A stretch of 64,000 nt of DNA from CAYLHS01 sp964594235. GTDB taxonomy: Bacteria; Actinomycetota; Acidimicrobiia; Spongiisociales; UBA4744. Location of the stretch: positions 19,060-83,059 of the forward strand of contig CAZQMF010000003.1 in NCBI GenBank assembly GCA_964594235.1, in the 5' to 3' direction. The notes below the pieces were generated by a model. It ran no database searches, was not told the DNA's origin, and saw only the letters and a list, made by a program, of their open reading frames with translations. The first letter of the stretch is position 1; each line of letters starts with the position of its first letter. Shown in pieces: positions 14,896 to 24,078 of this stretch. The position numbers and the translations under genes are program-made.

Positions 14896-15833
14896 CCGAT
14901 CTCGAACGACGGCTCGGCTATCGGTTCGACGACCGGACCCTGCTCGAGGTCTCCTTGACCCACCGCTCGTACACCGCAGAGCACGTGGGGGCCGAGCACA
15001 ACGAGCGAATGGAGTTTCTCGGCGACGCAGTTCTCGAGCTCGTGATGACCGAGCTGCTGTACGAGCGCTTCGATCAGATGCGCGAAGGGGAGATGGCCAA
15101 GCTCAGGGCATCGCTCGTGAGCGGCGACACGCTCTCGACGATCGCGAGATCGCTCGACATCGGAGCTGAACTGCGTCTCGGTCGCGGCGAGGAGGCCTCG
15201 CTTGGCCGCGAGAAGGACTCGATCCTCGCGGACGCGATGGAGGCGATGATTGCAGCCGTGTACCTCGATGGTGGCCTTGACGCCGTCCGTCCGATCATCC
15301 ACCGCCAATGGGAGTCGCGGGTGCAGGCCAGGTCTGTGTCGCCCGGTAGCAGGGATTACAAGACCAGGCTTCAGGAAGTCCTCGCTCAGGCGCACCTCGA
15401 GCCCGTGTACCAGGTGCGCGGTGAGGGACCTGACCACGATCGTGTCTTCACGGCGACGGTCTCCGTTGAAGGGACAGTTCGTGGAGAGGGTACGGGTCGA
15501 TCCAAGAAAGAGGCCCAGCAGGAAGCGGCGCGTGCTGTGCTCGAGCACGTGGCGGCGCCCGCCGACAGCACTATCGCGATACGAGCGGTCGTTCGAGGAC
15601 GGGTGCAGGGCGTCGGGTTTCGCTACTTTGCGCTCGACAGGGCGAGGAGCGTCGCTGGGTGGGTGCGCAACCTCCCGTCGGGTGAGGTCGAGCTGCATGT
15701 GCAAGGTGCACGATCCGATGTGGATGCAATGCTCGATCTGATCCGAACAGGTCCGCGAGCTGCCGTCGTGGCACAGGTCGACCAACAGGTGGTTCCCGTC
15801 GATCCGGATCTCGAGGGTTTCACGGTTCGCTGA
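14892..15833 (+). CDS. rnc: Ribonuclease III fused to acylphosphatase
   Basis: A single 313-residue frame. Residues 1-222 are a full RNase III: HNERMEFLGDAVLELV, DAMEAMIAAVYLDGG and a double-stranded RNA-binding domain (YKTRLQEVLAQAHLEPVY to EAQQEAARAVLEHV). Residues about 225-313 are a complete acylphosphatase: RGRVQGVGFRYFALDRA with catalytic Arg and RNLPSGEVELHVQG with catalytic Asn. The link (APADST) is only a few residues and contains no stop or start codon. In related genomes the two are separate genes upstream of smc. RNase III processes rRNA and other double-stranded RNA; acylphosphatase hydrolyses acyl phosphates. An uncalled frameshift is the main alternative. Confidence 0.9.
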   Translation: MTDLERRLGYRFDDRTLLEVSLTHRSYTAEHVGAEHNERMEFLGDAVLELVMTELLYERFDQMREGEMAKLRASLVSGDTLSTIARSLDIGAELRLGRGEEASLGREKDSILADAMEAMIAAVYLDGGLDAVRPIIHRQWESRVQARSVSPGSRDYKTRLQEVLAQAHLEPVYQVRGEGPDHDRVFTATVSVEGTVRGEGTGRSKKEAQQEAARAVLEHVAAPADSTIAIRAVVRGRVQGVGFRYFALDRARSVAGWVRNLPSGEVELHVQGARSDVDAMLDLIRTGPRAAVVAQVDQQVVPVDPDLEGFTVR

Positions 15834-15841
15834 AGCACCTG

Positions 15842-15850
15842 TGATAGCCT
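15842..15850 (+). promoter_or_regulatory. Extended -10-like element before smc
   Basis: TGATAGCCT reads as TG plus one base plus TAGCCT and lies just after the rnc-acyP stop. It would give a leader of about 20 nt carrying AAAGGTG. A very similar TGATAGCGT precedes cofG. Confidence 0.35.
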
Positions 15851-15876
15851 CTTACGAATCACAAAGGTGTAGTTCG

Positions 15877-18800
15877 TTGTTCTTGAAATCACTGAAGCTC
15901 GTTGGGTTCAAATCGTTCGCCGACAGAACGAGGCTCGAGTTCGAGCCGGGGGTGACCGTTGTCGTCGGACCCAACGGCTCTGGCAAGTCGAATCTGGTCG
16001 ACGCCATCGCGTGGGTGATGGGCACGCAGTCGACGCGTTCGCTGCGCACGCAGAAGATGGAGGATGTCATCTTCGCCGGTACTTCGCTCCGGCCCGCATT
16101 CGGGAGGGCCGAGGTCACACTCATACTCGACAACAGCTCGCGCGCGTTGGCGTTGGATCTCGATGAGGTCTCGCTCACCAGGCGCCTCTACCGCGATGGG
16201 ACGAGCGACTACCAGATCAACGCTGTCGACTGCCGCCTGCTCGACATCCAAGAGCTTCTCTCAGACAGTGGAATCGGCCGGCAACAGCACCTGATCGTTG
16301 GGCAGGGACGTATCGATGATCTCCTCAACGCGAAGCCGGAAGATCATCGCGCCGTGATCGAAGAGGCCGCGGGGGTGCTGAAGCATCGCCTTCGCAGGGA
16401 ACGATCGGTGCGGCGGCTGGAGCGCACCGACGCCGACGTGCTTCGGCTGAACGACATCCTTGGTGAGCTCAAGCGGCAGATCCGCCCACTTAGGCGCCAG
16501 GCGGAGTCGGCAGAGCGGCACGAGGAACTCCGGCAGACGATCCGCACCCTGCGGCTGTTCCTCGGGGGAGAGGCCCTGCGTGCCACCGAACGCAGACTGG
16601 CGGAGCTCGAGGAGTCCGAAAGGTCCTGGTCGAGTCGTCTCGAAGCCGCGACGTTCGAGCGGAGCGAACTGGAGAACCGACTTCCGAGTCTCGTCGAGGT
16701 GGCCGGGAGCGCGGGGAGGGCACTCGACAGGGACTCGACTGCTGCGGCCCGCTTGGAGACGACAGGCGAGCGGCTTCGCCGTGTCGGTCAAGTCGCGAGA
16801 GAGCGTCGCCGGGCCGCCGAGGCGCTGCTGGAGGGTACCGGGGAGCGTCGGCGAGATCTCGAAACGGAGGCTGCCGACCTCGAATCGGAGTTGACATCGA
16901 CAACCCATGACATGGCGGAGGCGCAGAGAGCGGCCGATCGCGCGGAGCAGACGATTCGGTCCTTCGAGGATGAGGCTCGATCCCTGGCGGATCAGGACTC
17001 TCTCCCCGTCGAGGGCGCGCTCGCCGTCGTGCGGGGCGATCTCAGCTCACTCGAGGCGGCGATGGAGCGCGATGGGCGTGAGCTGCGGGACGTCGAGCGG
17101 AGGCTCGGAGTTCTCGCGGCGAGGATCTCGGAAGAGTCGACGGAGATCGACGAACTGCGAAGCGGCATCCGGGCCACCGATAGGGAGACGGCTGCCGCCC
17201 AGGATGGCTACGAGCAGACGCGTGCAATCAGGGAGAGCCTCCAGGAACAGTGGGAACGAGCAGACGAACAGGTCGCAAGAGCTCGTTTGACGCTCGCCGC
17301 CGGCAGAGCCCGCGCGGAAGCAATCGAGGAGGCGGTGTCGGGCGCCACAGACCCGGAGGCACGGGATCGACTTCTCGAACGTGACGGCGTGGTCGGATCG
17401 GTGGCGGCGGTCCTCGCCGTACCCACCGATCTCGCCCGTGCGGTAGACGCAGCCCTCGGTCTGTGGGCCGGGGCCGTCGTCGCCAAGTCCCGTCGGGACG
17501 TGCGTACTTCCGTCGAGGAGCTGAAGAGAGATGGGCTCGGCGGCATCGCAGTCGTCGCCGGGTCAGAACTGCCGGTGGTGTCATCGGCTCCTGCCGTCGG
17601 TGCCGATCGGCTCGTCGACCTTCTTGGCAGTACGGCCGATCGAGCACTCGCCGAACGGCTGCTGGGCGACGTGGTCGTCGTCGAGGGCTGGGGTGCCGCG
17701 TTCGACATCGTGTCGAGGCACTCCGAGATCCGTGCGGTCACGCCGGAGGGAGATCTCGTCGATGCCGACGGCATGCACATCGCGCATCCCGACGGTGCGT
17801 CGCCCGCCATGCTGGAGTCGGCGCTCGTCGGACTCGAACGAGCGGAGATCGAAGCGGCGAGAGCCGAGAGCTTGCTCACCCAGGCCAAGCGCTCATTCGA
17901 CGATGCGCGGGATGCCGAGCGGAGTGCTCTCGAAGGATTGGAAGCGCTCGAGGCACGCCTCGGTGGCATGACCGAAGCGCTCACCTTGCGTGAACGGAGC
18001 TCGATCCATGCCGAACGAGAGATGGAGACCCTCGAGGAGCGACGCTCAGATCTCATCGAACAGTCCGGCGAACGCGAGGCTCGCATCGAGCGGCTTCGAT
18101 CTCGCCTACGAGATCTGGAAGGGGAGGAGGCCGAACGTCAGCGGGCATGGCAGGAGATGGCCGACCGCCGCCGTGAGGTGGAGACGAAACGGGAGTCTGC
18201 CGCGCGGGCAAGGAGAGAGGCAGCCGAAACGCTGGCGACCGTCGTCGAGCGTCACCGGCTGCTACAGGATCGCCTGCGTACGGTCACTAGAGAACTCGAC
18301 TCTGCCACAGACCGTCCGGTCGACCCCGAGGCGATCACGACCCTGTCGGGTATCGAGGAGCATTGCATCGCGGCTCTTGACGCGGTCAGCGAGAAGCTCG
18401 GCGCGCTCAGGGAACGCCAGCGGTTGCTGCGGGCCGAGGCCGGCGAAACCGGGGCAAGGCTCGCGGCGGCGCGTACCCGGCTCGAGGAACTCAGGAACGG
18501 CATCGAGGTCGCCCGCGAACAGGCGTCGGGTATCGCGATCGAGCTGGCGGAACTGAACGTTCGACGCGAGTCCATCGCCGAGAGTCTTCGCAGGGACGCA
18601 GACGCATCCGAAGAGGAGGCGCTTGCAGTCGAGTCGCCGGATCTGGAAGGGGACCTCCACGCCGTGCTCGAGAGCCGTGAAGCAGAGCTGCGACGACTCG
18701 GTCCGGTGAACCCGCTTGCTGCACAGGAGTACAAGGAACTGAAGGAGCGGCACGACTTCCTTTCCGCCCAACTCGAGGATCTCGAGTCGTCCCGATCAGA

Positions 18801-19305
18801 TCTTCGGAAGGTGATCAGCGCATTGGACGACAGGATCGCTCAGGAGTTCCTGGCTGCGTTTCAAGAGATCGCCGTGCACTACGAGGAGTACTTCGGCTTG
18901 TTGTTTCCTGGTGGTCGCGGACGGCTACGGCTGGTCGATGAGAACGACCCCTTGGCGACCGGTGTTGAAGTCGAGGCGATGCCACTCGGCAAGAAGGTTG
19001 GCAAACTGAGTCTTCTCTCGGGCGGAGAACGGTCTTTGGCGGCACTCGCGTTCCTGTTTGCAGTGTTTCGGGCACGGCCGGGGCCCTTCTACATCCTCGA
19101 CGAGGTGGAGGCGGCCCTGGACGACGCCAATCTTCGGCGCTTCCTACGGCTGGTGTCCCGCTTCAAGGAACGGGCCCAGCTCCTCATTGTGACCCACCAG
19201 CAGCAGACGATGGAGATCGCCGACATCATCTACGGTGTCACCCTGGAACCAGGAGGTTCATCGCAGGTGTTGTCCAAGCGGGTCAGTGACCGGCTCACGG
19301 TATGA
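15877..19305 (+). CDS. smc: Chromosome segregation protein SMC
   Basis: The ATPase core of the bacterial condensin, organising and separating chromosomes with ScpA and ScpB. At 1142 residues it is full length: N-terminal FLKSLKLVGFKSFADRT, Walker A GPNGSGKSN (about 31-39), long coiled coils rich in Glu/Arg, a hinge at about 500-670, ABC signature LSGGERSLAALA (about 1047) and Walker B FYILDEVEAALDD (about 1070). The TTG at 15877 is chosen because AAAGGTG lies 8 nt upstream and the conserved protein begins there; a GTG at 15841 would add 12 unrelated residues. ftsY follows with an ATGA overlap. Confidence 0.96.
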   Translation: MFLKSLKLVGFKSFADRTRLEFEPGVTVVVGPNGSGKSNLVDAIAWVMGTQSTRSLRTQKMEDVIFAGTSLRPAFGRAEVTLILDNSSRALALDLDEVSLTRRLYRDGTSDYQINAVDCRLLDIQELLSDSGIGRQQHLIVGQGRIDDLLNAKPEDHRAVIEEAAGVLKHRLRRERSVRRLERTDADVLRLNDILGELKRQIRPLRRQAESAERHEELRQTIRTLRLFLGGEALRATERRLAELEESERSWSSRLEAATFERSELENRLPSLVEVAGSAGRALDRDSTAAARLETTGERLRRVGQVARERRRAAEALLEGTGERRRDLETEAADLESELTSTTHDMAEAQRAADRAEQTIRSFEDEARSLADQDSLPVEGALAVVRGDLSSLEAAMERDGRELRDVERRLGVLAARISEESTEIDELRSGIRATDRETAAAQDGYEQTRAIRESLQEQWERADEQVARARLTLAAGRARAEAIEEAVSGATDPEARDRLLERDGVVGSVAAVLAVPTDLARAVDAALGLWAGAVVAKSRRDVRTSVEELKRDGLGGIAVVAGSELPVVSSAPAVGADRLVDLLGSTADRALAERLLGDVVVVEGWGAAFDIVSRHSEIRAVTPEGDLVDADGMHIAHPDGASPAMLESALVGLERAEIEAARAESLLTQAKRSFDDARDAERSALEGLEALEARLGGMTEALTLRERSSIHAEREMETLEERRSDLIEQSGEREARIERLRSRLRDLEGEEAERQRAWQEMADRRREVETKRESAARARREAAETLATVVERHRLLQDRLRTVTRELDSATDRPVDPEAITTLSGIEEHCIAALDAVSEKLGALRERQRLLRAEAGETGARLAAARTRLEELRNGIEVAREQASGIAIELAELNVRRESIAESLRRDADASEEEALAVESPDLEGDLHAVLESREAELRRLGPVNPLAAQEYKELKERHDFLSAQLEDLESSRSDLRKVISALDDRIAQEFLAAFQEIAVHYEEYFGLLFPGGRGRLRLVDENDPLATGVEVEAMPLGKKVGKLSLLSGGERSLAALAFLFAVFRARPGPFYILDEVEAALDDANLRRFLRLVSRFKERAQLLIVTHQQQTMEIADIIYGVTLEPGGSSQVLSKRVSDRLTV

Positions 19306-20300
19306 CGACGTCCCAGCTGATCCTGATCGCGGTGATCGCGATCATCATCGTGGCCGGGGTAGCAGTCGTACTCACTCGCCGGTCGACGACGTCGACCCGC
19401 GCACGCGATGCACACCCGGAAGAGCCCGCCTATCTGGACAAGACCAGATCGGCGTTTGGTGGCCGTCTGCAGAAGCTGTTTGGAGTTGCTGCATCCACGT
19501 CCGAGTTCTGGGAGGGCCTCGAGGAAGCTCTACTCGCCGCCGACGTCGGTGTCGTCGCGACGAACGAGATCGTTCAACGTGTCAAAGAACGCCATCCGGA
19601 GGGGCCCGAGGAGGCCCGTCGTGTGCTTCGAGAGGAGTTGCTCTCGGAGTTCGGTGACCGCCCCCGCGACCTTCGTCTGACGGGTACGCCTTCGGCGATC
19701 GTGGTGGTAGGAGTCAACGGGGCCGGCAAGACCACGACGATCGCCAAACTCGCAGCCCTCCTCGCACGTCGGGGCAAGACGGTGATCCTCGGGGCCGCCG
19801 ACACGTTTCGCGCCGGCGCCGATGCTCAGCTGAAGACCTGGGCGGAGCGTGTCGGTGCCGACATTGTTTCCGGTCAGGAGGGTTCGGACCCCGCGTCGGT
19901 CGCCTTCGACACCTACGAGGCGGCGAAGGCACGTGGGCACGACGTCGCCATCATCGATACCGCCGGCCGGCTTCACTCAAAGCACAACCTGATGCAAGAG
20001 CTCGGCAAGGTCGTTCGGGTACTCGCGAGGACGGCCGGAAAGGTGGGGGAGATCCTGCTCGTGATCGACGCGACCAACGGGCAGAATGCACTGGCGCAAG
20101 CCAGGGTTTTCACCGATCAGGTCGGCGTCACCGGCATCGTCCTCACGAAGCTCGATAGCACCGCGCGCGGCGGGGTCGTCGTCGCCGTGGAGCGCGAGTT
20201 GGACATCCCCGTGAAACTGATCGGCACTGGAGAAGGCGTCGCGGATCTCATACCGTTTGTACCATCGGTGTTCGTCGACGCCATGTTGGAGGACGCGTGA
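19302..20300 (+). CDS. ftsY: Signal recognition particle receptor FtsY
   Basis: Docks SRP-ribosome complexes to the membrane. The 332-residue protein has an N-terminal transmembrane segment (LILIAVIAIIIVAGVAVVLT), an N domain (FWEGLEEALLAADVGV) and the SRP GTPase core with GVNGAGKTTTIAKLA (about 139-153), GAADTFRAGADAQL, DTAGRLHSKHNLMQEL, TKLDSTARGG and GTGEGVADLIPF. The acidic A domain of E. coli FtsY is replaced by the membrane helix, as in other actinobacteria. ATG overlaps the smc stop. Confidence 0.96.
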   Translation: MTTSQLILIAVIAIIIVAGVAVVLTRRSTTSTRARDAHPEEPAYLDKTRSAFGGRLQKLFGVAASTSEFWEGLEEALLAADVGVVATNEIVQRVKERHPEGPEEARRVLREELLSEFGDRPRDLRLTGTPSAIVVVGVNGAGKTTTIAKLAALLARRGKTVILGAADTFRAGADAQLKTWAERVGADIVSGQEGSDPASVAFDTYEAAKARGHDVAIIDTAGRLHSKHNLMQELGKVVRVLARTAGKVGEILLVIDATNGQNALAQARVFTDQVGVTGIVLTKLDSTARGGVVVAVERELDIPVKLIGTGEGVADLIPFVPSVFVDAMLEDA

Positions 20301-20695
20301 CGCCGGAGGAACTCCTCGACGCAGCGAGGACCGTTGCGGAAAATGCCTATGTTCCCTACTCGGGGTTCCGGGTGGGTGCGATCATCGTCGCCGACGATGG
20401 GACGACCTATCCAGGTGTCAACTGGGAGAACGCCGCGTATCCGTCGGGAACGTGCGCGGAGGCCAGCGCCATCTCGGCAGCGGTAACCGCCGGGAGGACC
20501 GAATTGGCCGCGGTCGCCGTCGCGTGCATCGATGCAGCGGCAGATGATGAGTCGTTCCCCTGTGGGCAGTGCCGGCAGCGGCTCCACGAATTCGGGGTCC
20601 GCGAGGTCATCGTCGCCAAACCCGACGGAGGCGCAGGTACGTATGCCCTCTCCGAGCTGCTTCCGCACGGCTTCAGGCTCCAGGCCGACAGCTGA
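20297..20695 (+). CDS. cdd: Cytidine deaminase
   Basis: Deaminates cytidine and deoxycytidine in pyrimidine salvage. The 132-residue enzyme contains YVPYSGFRVGA, GVNWENAAYPSGTCAEASAI (zinc ligand Cys and catalytic Glu) and FPCGQCRQ (two zinc-ligand Cys). GTG overlaps the ftsY stop. The salvage operon with upp and deoA is about 3 kb away on the other strand, so the pathway is split over two transcripts. A possible short hairpin CTGAG/CTCAG spans its stop at 20692-20719. Confidence 0.94.
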   Translation: MTPEELLDAARTVAENAYVPYSGFRVGAIIVADDGTTYPGVNWENAAYPSGTCAEASAISAAVTAGRTELAAVAVACIDAAADDESFPCGQCRQRLHEFGVREVIVAKPDGGAGTYALSELLPHGFRLQADS

Positions 20696-20715
20696 GACGG
20701 CCGGTAGTCGGCGGC

Positions 20716-21453
20716 TCAGGTTGCCGGGTACCAGGCGACGGCGGGTAGATCAACGGAGCATGACCCGCCTCGGGGTCCGAGACGGAGCACCCCGTCGTGT
20801 GTGGTCCAACGGAACGGCTCGGCACAGGCGCCGGCCGTGACAGTGATGGTTGTCTTCGACGCGGTGTAGCCGGCCGACATGGTGATCTTCCCCGCTGCGG
20901 ACTCGACGATGAGTTCGCCGTCGAGGATCAGCAGGCGGTCGTCATTCGGGGAGAAATAGACGCCTTCGGGTGTGTGGAGTGTCCTCCATTGCAACGCCTC
21001 CAGATAGCGCGCGCGAACGGAGTCGAAGGCACACGTGTCCTCGATCGTCCGGAGCGCAAGGAACCCGTCGGCGGCCTCGACCTCGTACACGCCCCGGCTG
21101 ACCGGGCACCAGGCGTCGTTGAAGAGCGTCAGGGTCCCGTTGTCGAGGGTGTAGTTTCCGACGGCGACATAGCCGGTGCCCCAGTGGTAGGCCCGGTACG
21201 TACCTCTGTCGAAACCTATGATCTCGGGTCCGAGTGTCAAGCGGTAGGGAGGACACCTCACGCACGGCGCATCTCCTCCGAGAAGCTCCCGGGGAACGAC
21301 TCGAGCATAGGTCCCATCGACTGGTGTCGCCGTCGGGGCCACTGCTTTCGTGAAGGGGTAGGGGTCGTGTCGGAACGAGGACCCGCCCGTGTCAGTGGAG
21401 CACGCGACGAGAACAGCGACGAGTATCGTCGGGGCGAGCCACCGTGCTGCCAT
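20716..21453 (-). CDS. Putative lipoprotein of unknown function
   Basis: A 245-residue exported protein. The signal peptide MAARWLAPTILVAVLVACS ends in a lipobox with Cys18. The mature part is rich in beta-strand patterns and has paired short motifs (YRLTLGPEIIGFDRGTYRAYHWGTG and ITVTAGACAEPFRWTTHDG) with several cysteines, suggesting a lipocalin- or META-like barrel, but I do not recognise a family. TACGCT lies 6 nt upstream of the ATG, so the mRNA is probably leaderless. Confidence 0.75.
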   Translation of the reverse strand: MAARWLAPTILVAVLVACSTDTGGSSFRHDPYPFTKAVAPTATPVDGTYARVVPRELLGGDAPCVRCPPYRLTLGPEIIGFDRGTYRAYHWGTGYVAVGNYTLDNGTLTLFNDAWCPVSRGVYEVEAADGFLALRTIEDTCAFDSVRARYLEALQWRTLHTPEGVYFSPNDDRLLILDGELIVESAAGKITMSAGYTASKTTITVTAGACAEPFRWTTHDGVLRLGPRGGSCSVDLPAVAWYPAT

Positions 21454-21459
21454 GTGAGC

Positions 21460-21465
21460 AGCGTA
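21460..21465 (-). promoter_or_regulatory. -10-like hexamer before the 245-aa lipoprotein
   Basis: TACGCT lies 6 nt before the ATG with no Shine-Dalgarno, the leaderless arrangement seen repeatedly in this window. Confidence 0.4.
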
Positions 21466-21499
21466 TTCCTGCTGACGTCTGTCCGCTGTCGGCTTCTGG

Positions 21500-22456
21500 C
21501 TATTTCCTGGCTTCGAGCGCCTCGATCAGCTTCGGGAGCACCTTGTTGACATCACCGACGATGCCGAGGTCGGACAATGCGAAGATCGGTGCTTCCTCGT
21601 CCTTGTTGATCGCGATGATGACCTTGGAGTCCTTCATTCCGACGGCGTGCTGCATAGCACCGGAGATCCCGCAGGCGATGTAGACGTCCGGCTTGACAAT
21701 CTTGCCGGTCTGACCGATCTGGAGGGAGTAGGGGACCCAACCCGCATCGACCACGGCACGAGTCGCCCCCTGCGCGGCTTCCAGCAGTTCTGCGAGGCGC
21801 TGCGTCAGCGAGAGGTTCTCAGCAGAACCCATGCCTCGACCTGCCGACACGACCACGGAGGCATCCTCGAGCTGGGGTCCTTCCCGTTCCTCGACGTGGC
21901 TCTCGGTCACGATGGCGGCGCCGGCATGGCCGACGTCAGGAAGACCGACGGTCTCGACCGTGGGTGTCGTTTGACCGCCCGGCTCCGCCGGGAACGACTT
22001 CGGCCGGAGCACGACCAGGTGTGGCGTCTTGCCTGTGAATGCAGTTTCGACGATCTGGCTGCCGCCGAAGATCTCGCTGGTGACGGTCACCGACTCGCCG
22101 TCGATGAGCACGTCGATGCCGTTGGAGATCACCGGAAGGCCCATCCGGGCACTCAGCCGACCTGCCACGTCCCTGTCGGTCGGTGTCAAGCCGAACATGA
22201 TCACATCGGGATCGTACGTCTCGGCCAGCGTCGCGAGCGCAGCCGCCCCTGCGGCGCTCGGCAAGTGATCGTTCGTCGGGATGTGGTAGATCGTCGCGGC
22301 GCCATAGCTGCCGAGTTGGGCAAACGCCTCGTCGGAACCATTGCCGAGGTAGGCGACAGCCGGCGCCTCGGTCAGCGCCCGCGCCTTTGTCAGTAGCTCC
22401 AAGCCGATCGGAGCCGGTTCACCCTGCGATTCCTCGATGAAAACCCAGACCTTCAT
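21500..22456 (-). CDS. etfA: Electron transfer flavoprotein subunit alpha
   Basis: The FAD-carrying subunit of the EtfAB heterodimer that passes electrons from acyl-CoA and other dehydrogenases to the quinone pool. The 318 residues show KVWVFIEESQGEPAPIGLELL, then the C-terminal FAD domain with GRGMGSAENLSLTQRLAELL, VVDAGWVPYSLQIGQTG, KPDVYIACGISGAMQH and IAINKDEEAPIFALSDLGIVGD. It directly follows etfB (adjacent without overlap), forming a two-gene operon. Confidence 0.96.
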   Translation of the reverse strand: MKVWVFIEESQGEPAPIGLELLTKARALTEAPAVAYLGNGSDEAFAQLGSYGAATIYHIPTNDHLPSAAGAAALATLAETYDPDVIMFGLTPTDRDVAGRLSARMGLPVISNGIDVLIDGESVTVTSEIFGGSQIVETAFTGKTPHLVVLRPKSFPAEPGGQTTPTVETVGLPDVGHAGAAIVTESHVEEREGPQLEDASVVVSAGRGMGSAENLSLTQRLAELLEAAQGATRAVVDAGWVPYSLQIGQTGKIVKPDVYIACGISGAMQHAVGMKDSKVIIAINKDEEAPIFALSDLGIVGDVNKVLPKLIEALEARK

Positions 22457-23215
22457 CTAGATCACCTTCGCTTGTTCGAGGATTTGGAGGATCCGCTGAT
22501 ACGCCTCACCGTCGTCCTCGATGACTTCGCCGGAGGCACGCTCGGGAGCCGGCCGTACCTCGACGATCTTCTGCGTCGTGGTGGGTGAAACGCCGAGATC
22601 CCCGAGACCGATCACGTCGATAGGTTTCTTCTTGGCCCCCATGATGCCTTTGAAGGTCGGGTATCGGGGTTCGACGACGCCCGATGTGACCGTCACGAGG
22701 ACCGGTGTGGGAGATTCGACGACGTCGTAGCCGTACCCGGTCTGCCGTTGGATGCGGATCGTGCCGTCTTCCTGTTCGAGATGCTTGGCGAACGTGAGGG
22801 ACGGTACTCCGAGAAGCTCGGCGAGCTGCTGGGGAAGTACACCGGCCGAGCCGTCGGTCGACTCGGTGCCGGCGATCACGACGTCAAACTCCTCGCGCTT
22901 GATTGCAGCCGCGAGCACTTGGGCGGTTGTCCATGAGTCCGCACCTTGCAGTGCCGGATCCTCGATCACGATTGCTTTGGCGGCGCCCATCGCGAGCGCT
23001 TGGCGGATACCTTGCAGACTTCCTGCGGGGCCCATCGATACCAACGTCACGGATCCATCCGTCTGCTCGGCTACCTGGAGCCCCATCTCGACACCGTATC
23101 GGTCGGTATCGTCGAGGATCTGGTCGGTCGGGCGCTCGAGGAAGTGGGTCTCCGCATCCAGCTGGTAGGGTGCCGCCGGGTCTGGTATCTGTTTCGTACA
23201 CACCGCGACGTTCAT
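22457..23215 (-). CDS. etfB: Electron transfer flavoprotein subunit beta
   Basis: Partner of EtfA that carries AMP or a second FAD in bifurcating forms. The 252 residues begin NVAVCTKQIPDPAAPYQLD and include DRYGVEMGLQVAE, ALAMGAAKAIVIEDP, FDVVIAGTESTDGSAGVLPQQLAELLG and PRYPTFKGIMGAKKKPID, all typical. There is a GAGAGGAG with wide spacing before the ATG. With no butyryl-CoA dehydrogenase nearby there is no sign of a bifurcating complex; a general fatty acid oxidation role is likelier. Confidence 0.96.
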   Translation of the reverse strand: MNVAVCTKQIPDPAAPYQLDAETHFLERPTDQILDDTDRYGVEMGLQVAEQTDGSVTLVSMGPAGSLQGIRQALAMGAAKAIVIEDPALQGADSWTTAQVLAAAIKREEFDVVIAGTESTDGSAGVLPQQLAELLGVPSLTFAKHLEQEDGTIRIQRQTGYGYDVVESPTPVLVTVTSGVVEPRYPTFKGIMGAKKKPIDVIGLGDLGVSPTTTQKIVEVRPAPERASGEVIEDDGEAYQRILQILEQAKVI

Positions 23216-23262
23216 CGGACGTGGGCTCCTCTCTCGTTCATGTTCGCGAATGCTAGCAATGG

Positions 23263-24078
23263 TCAGCCGAGTGCAGGCAGCAGGTAGTCCAGGAGCCTCG
23301 TGAAACGGTCCCTTGCCATCGACGCCGTCTCCTGGACCTCCTCGTGGGTCAATGGCGTTGGGGACAAGCCTGCTGCGAGGTTCGTGACAAGTGAGATCCC
23401 GAGGACCTCGGCTCCCATGTGGCGTGCCGCGATGGCCTCGGGGACGGTGGACATTCCAACGAGGTCCCCGCCGAGTGTCGCCACCATGCGAATCTCCGCT
23501 GGGGTCTCATAGGAGGGCCCGGAAAGCCACGCATAGACACCCTCACCGAGTTTCACCCCTGCCTCTGCTGCTGCCTCCCGGGCCAGGTGGCGCAGTGTGG
23601 GCGAGTAGAGGTGGGTCAAGTCGGGGAATCGCGGGCCGAGACGATCGTCGTTGGGGCCGGTCAGCGGGTTTCGGCCGGTCAGGTTCAGATGATCCGAGAT
23701 GAGCACCAGGTCACCAGGATGCAGGCCGTCGGCGACACCCCCTGCAGCATTGGTGAGCACGATGATCCTTGCTCCGGCGGCGATGGCGACTCGCACACCG
23801 AACACGACCTCATCCAACGGTCGTCCTTCGTACATGTGTGCTCTCCCGGAGAGCATGAGGATCGGCCCATTCACGTCGGCCGAGTAGAGCGTGCCGCTGT
23901 GCCCGGCGATGGTCGGAACGGGCCAACCGGGGATGTCCGAGTAGGGCATCGGTAGAGCGCCAGGAAGCGAGGACGCGTAGTCGCCGAGCCCGGAACCGAG
24001 GACGACCGCCGCCCTGTGGTAGCTCCGACCGAACCGCTTGGTGATCGCACCTACAGCGGTCGAGATCGATCCGGTCAC
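23263..24078 (-). CDS. punA: Purine nucleoside phosphorylase
   Basis: Cleaves inosine and guanosine with phosphate. The 271-residue protein is the trimeric PNP type: VVLGSGLGDYASSL, IPGWPVPTIAGHSG, GRAHMYEGRPLDEVVFGVR, LTNAAGGVADGLHPGDLVLISDHLNLTG and SGPSYETPAEIRM, then the Asn-bearing LVTNLAAGLSPTPLTHEEV. GTG at 24078 overlaps the deoA stop as GTGA on the - strand. It is the last gene of the salvage operon. Confidence 0.93.
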   Translation of the reverse strand: MTGSISTAVGAITKRFGRSYHRAAVVLGSGLGDYASSLPGALPMPYSDIPGWPVPTIAGHSGTLYSADVNGPILMLSGRAHMYEGRPLDEVVFGVRVAIAAGARIIVLTNAAGGVADGLHPGDLVLISDHLNLTGRNPLTGPNDDRLGPRFPDLTHLYSPTLRHLAREAAAEAGVKLGEGVYAWLSGPSYETPAEIRMVATLGGDLVGMSTVPEAIAARHMGAEVLGISLVTNLAAGLSPTPLTHEEVQETASMARDRFTRLLDYLLPALG

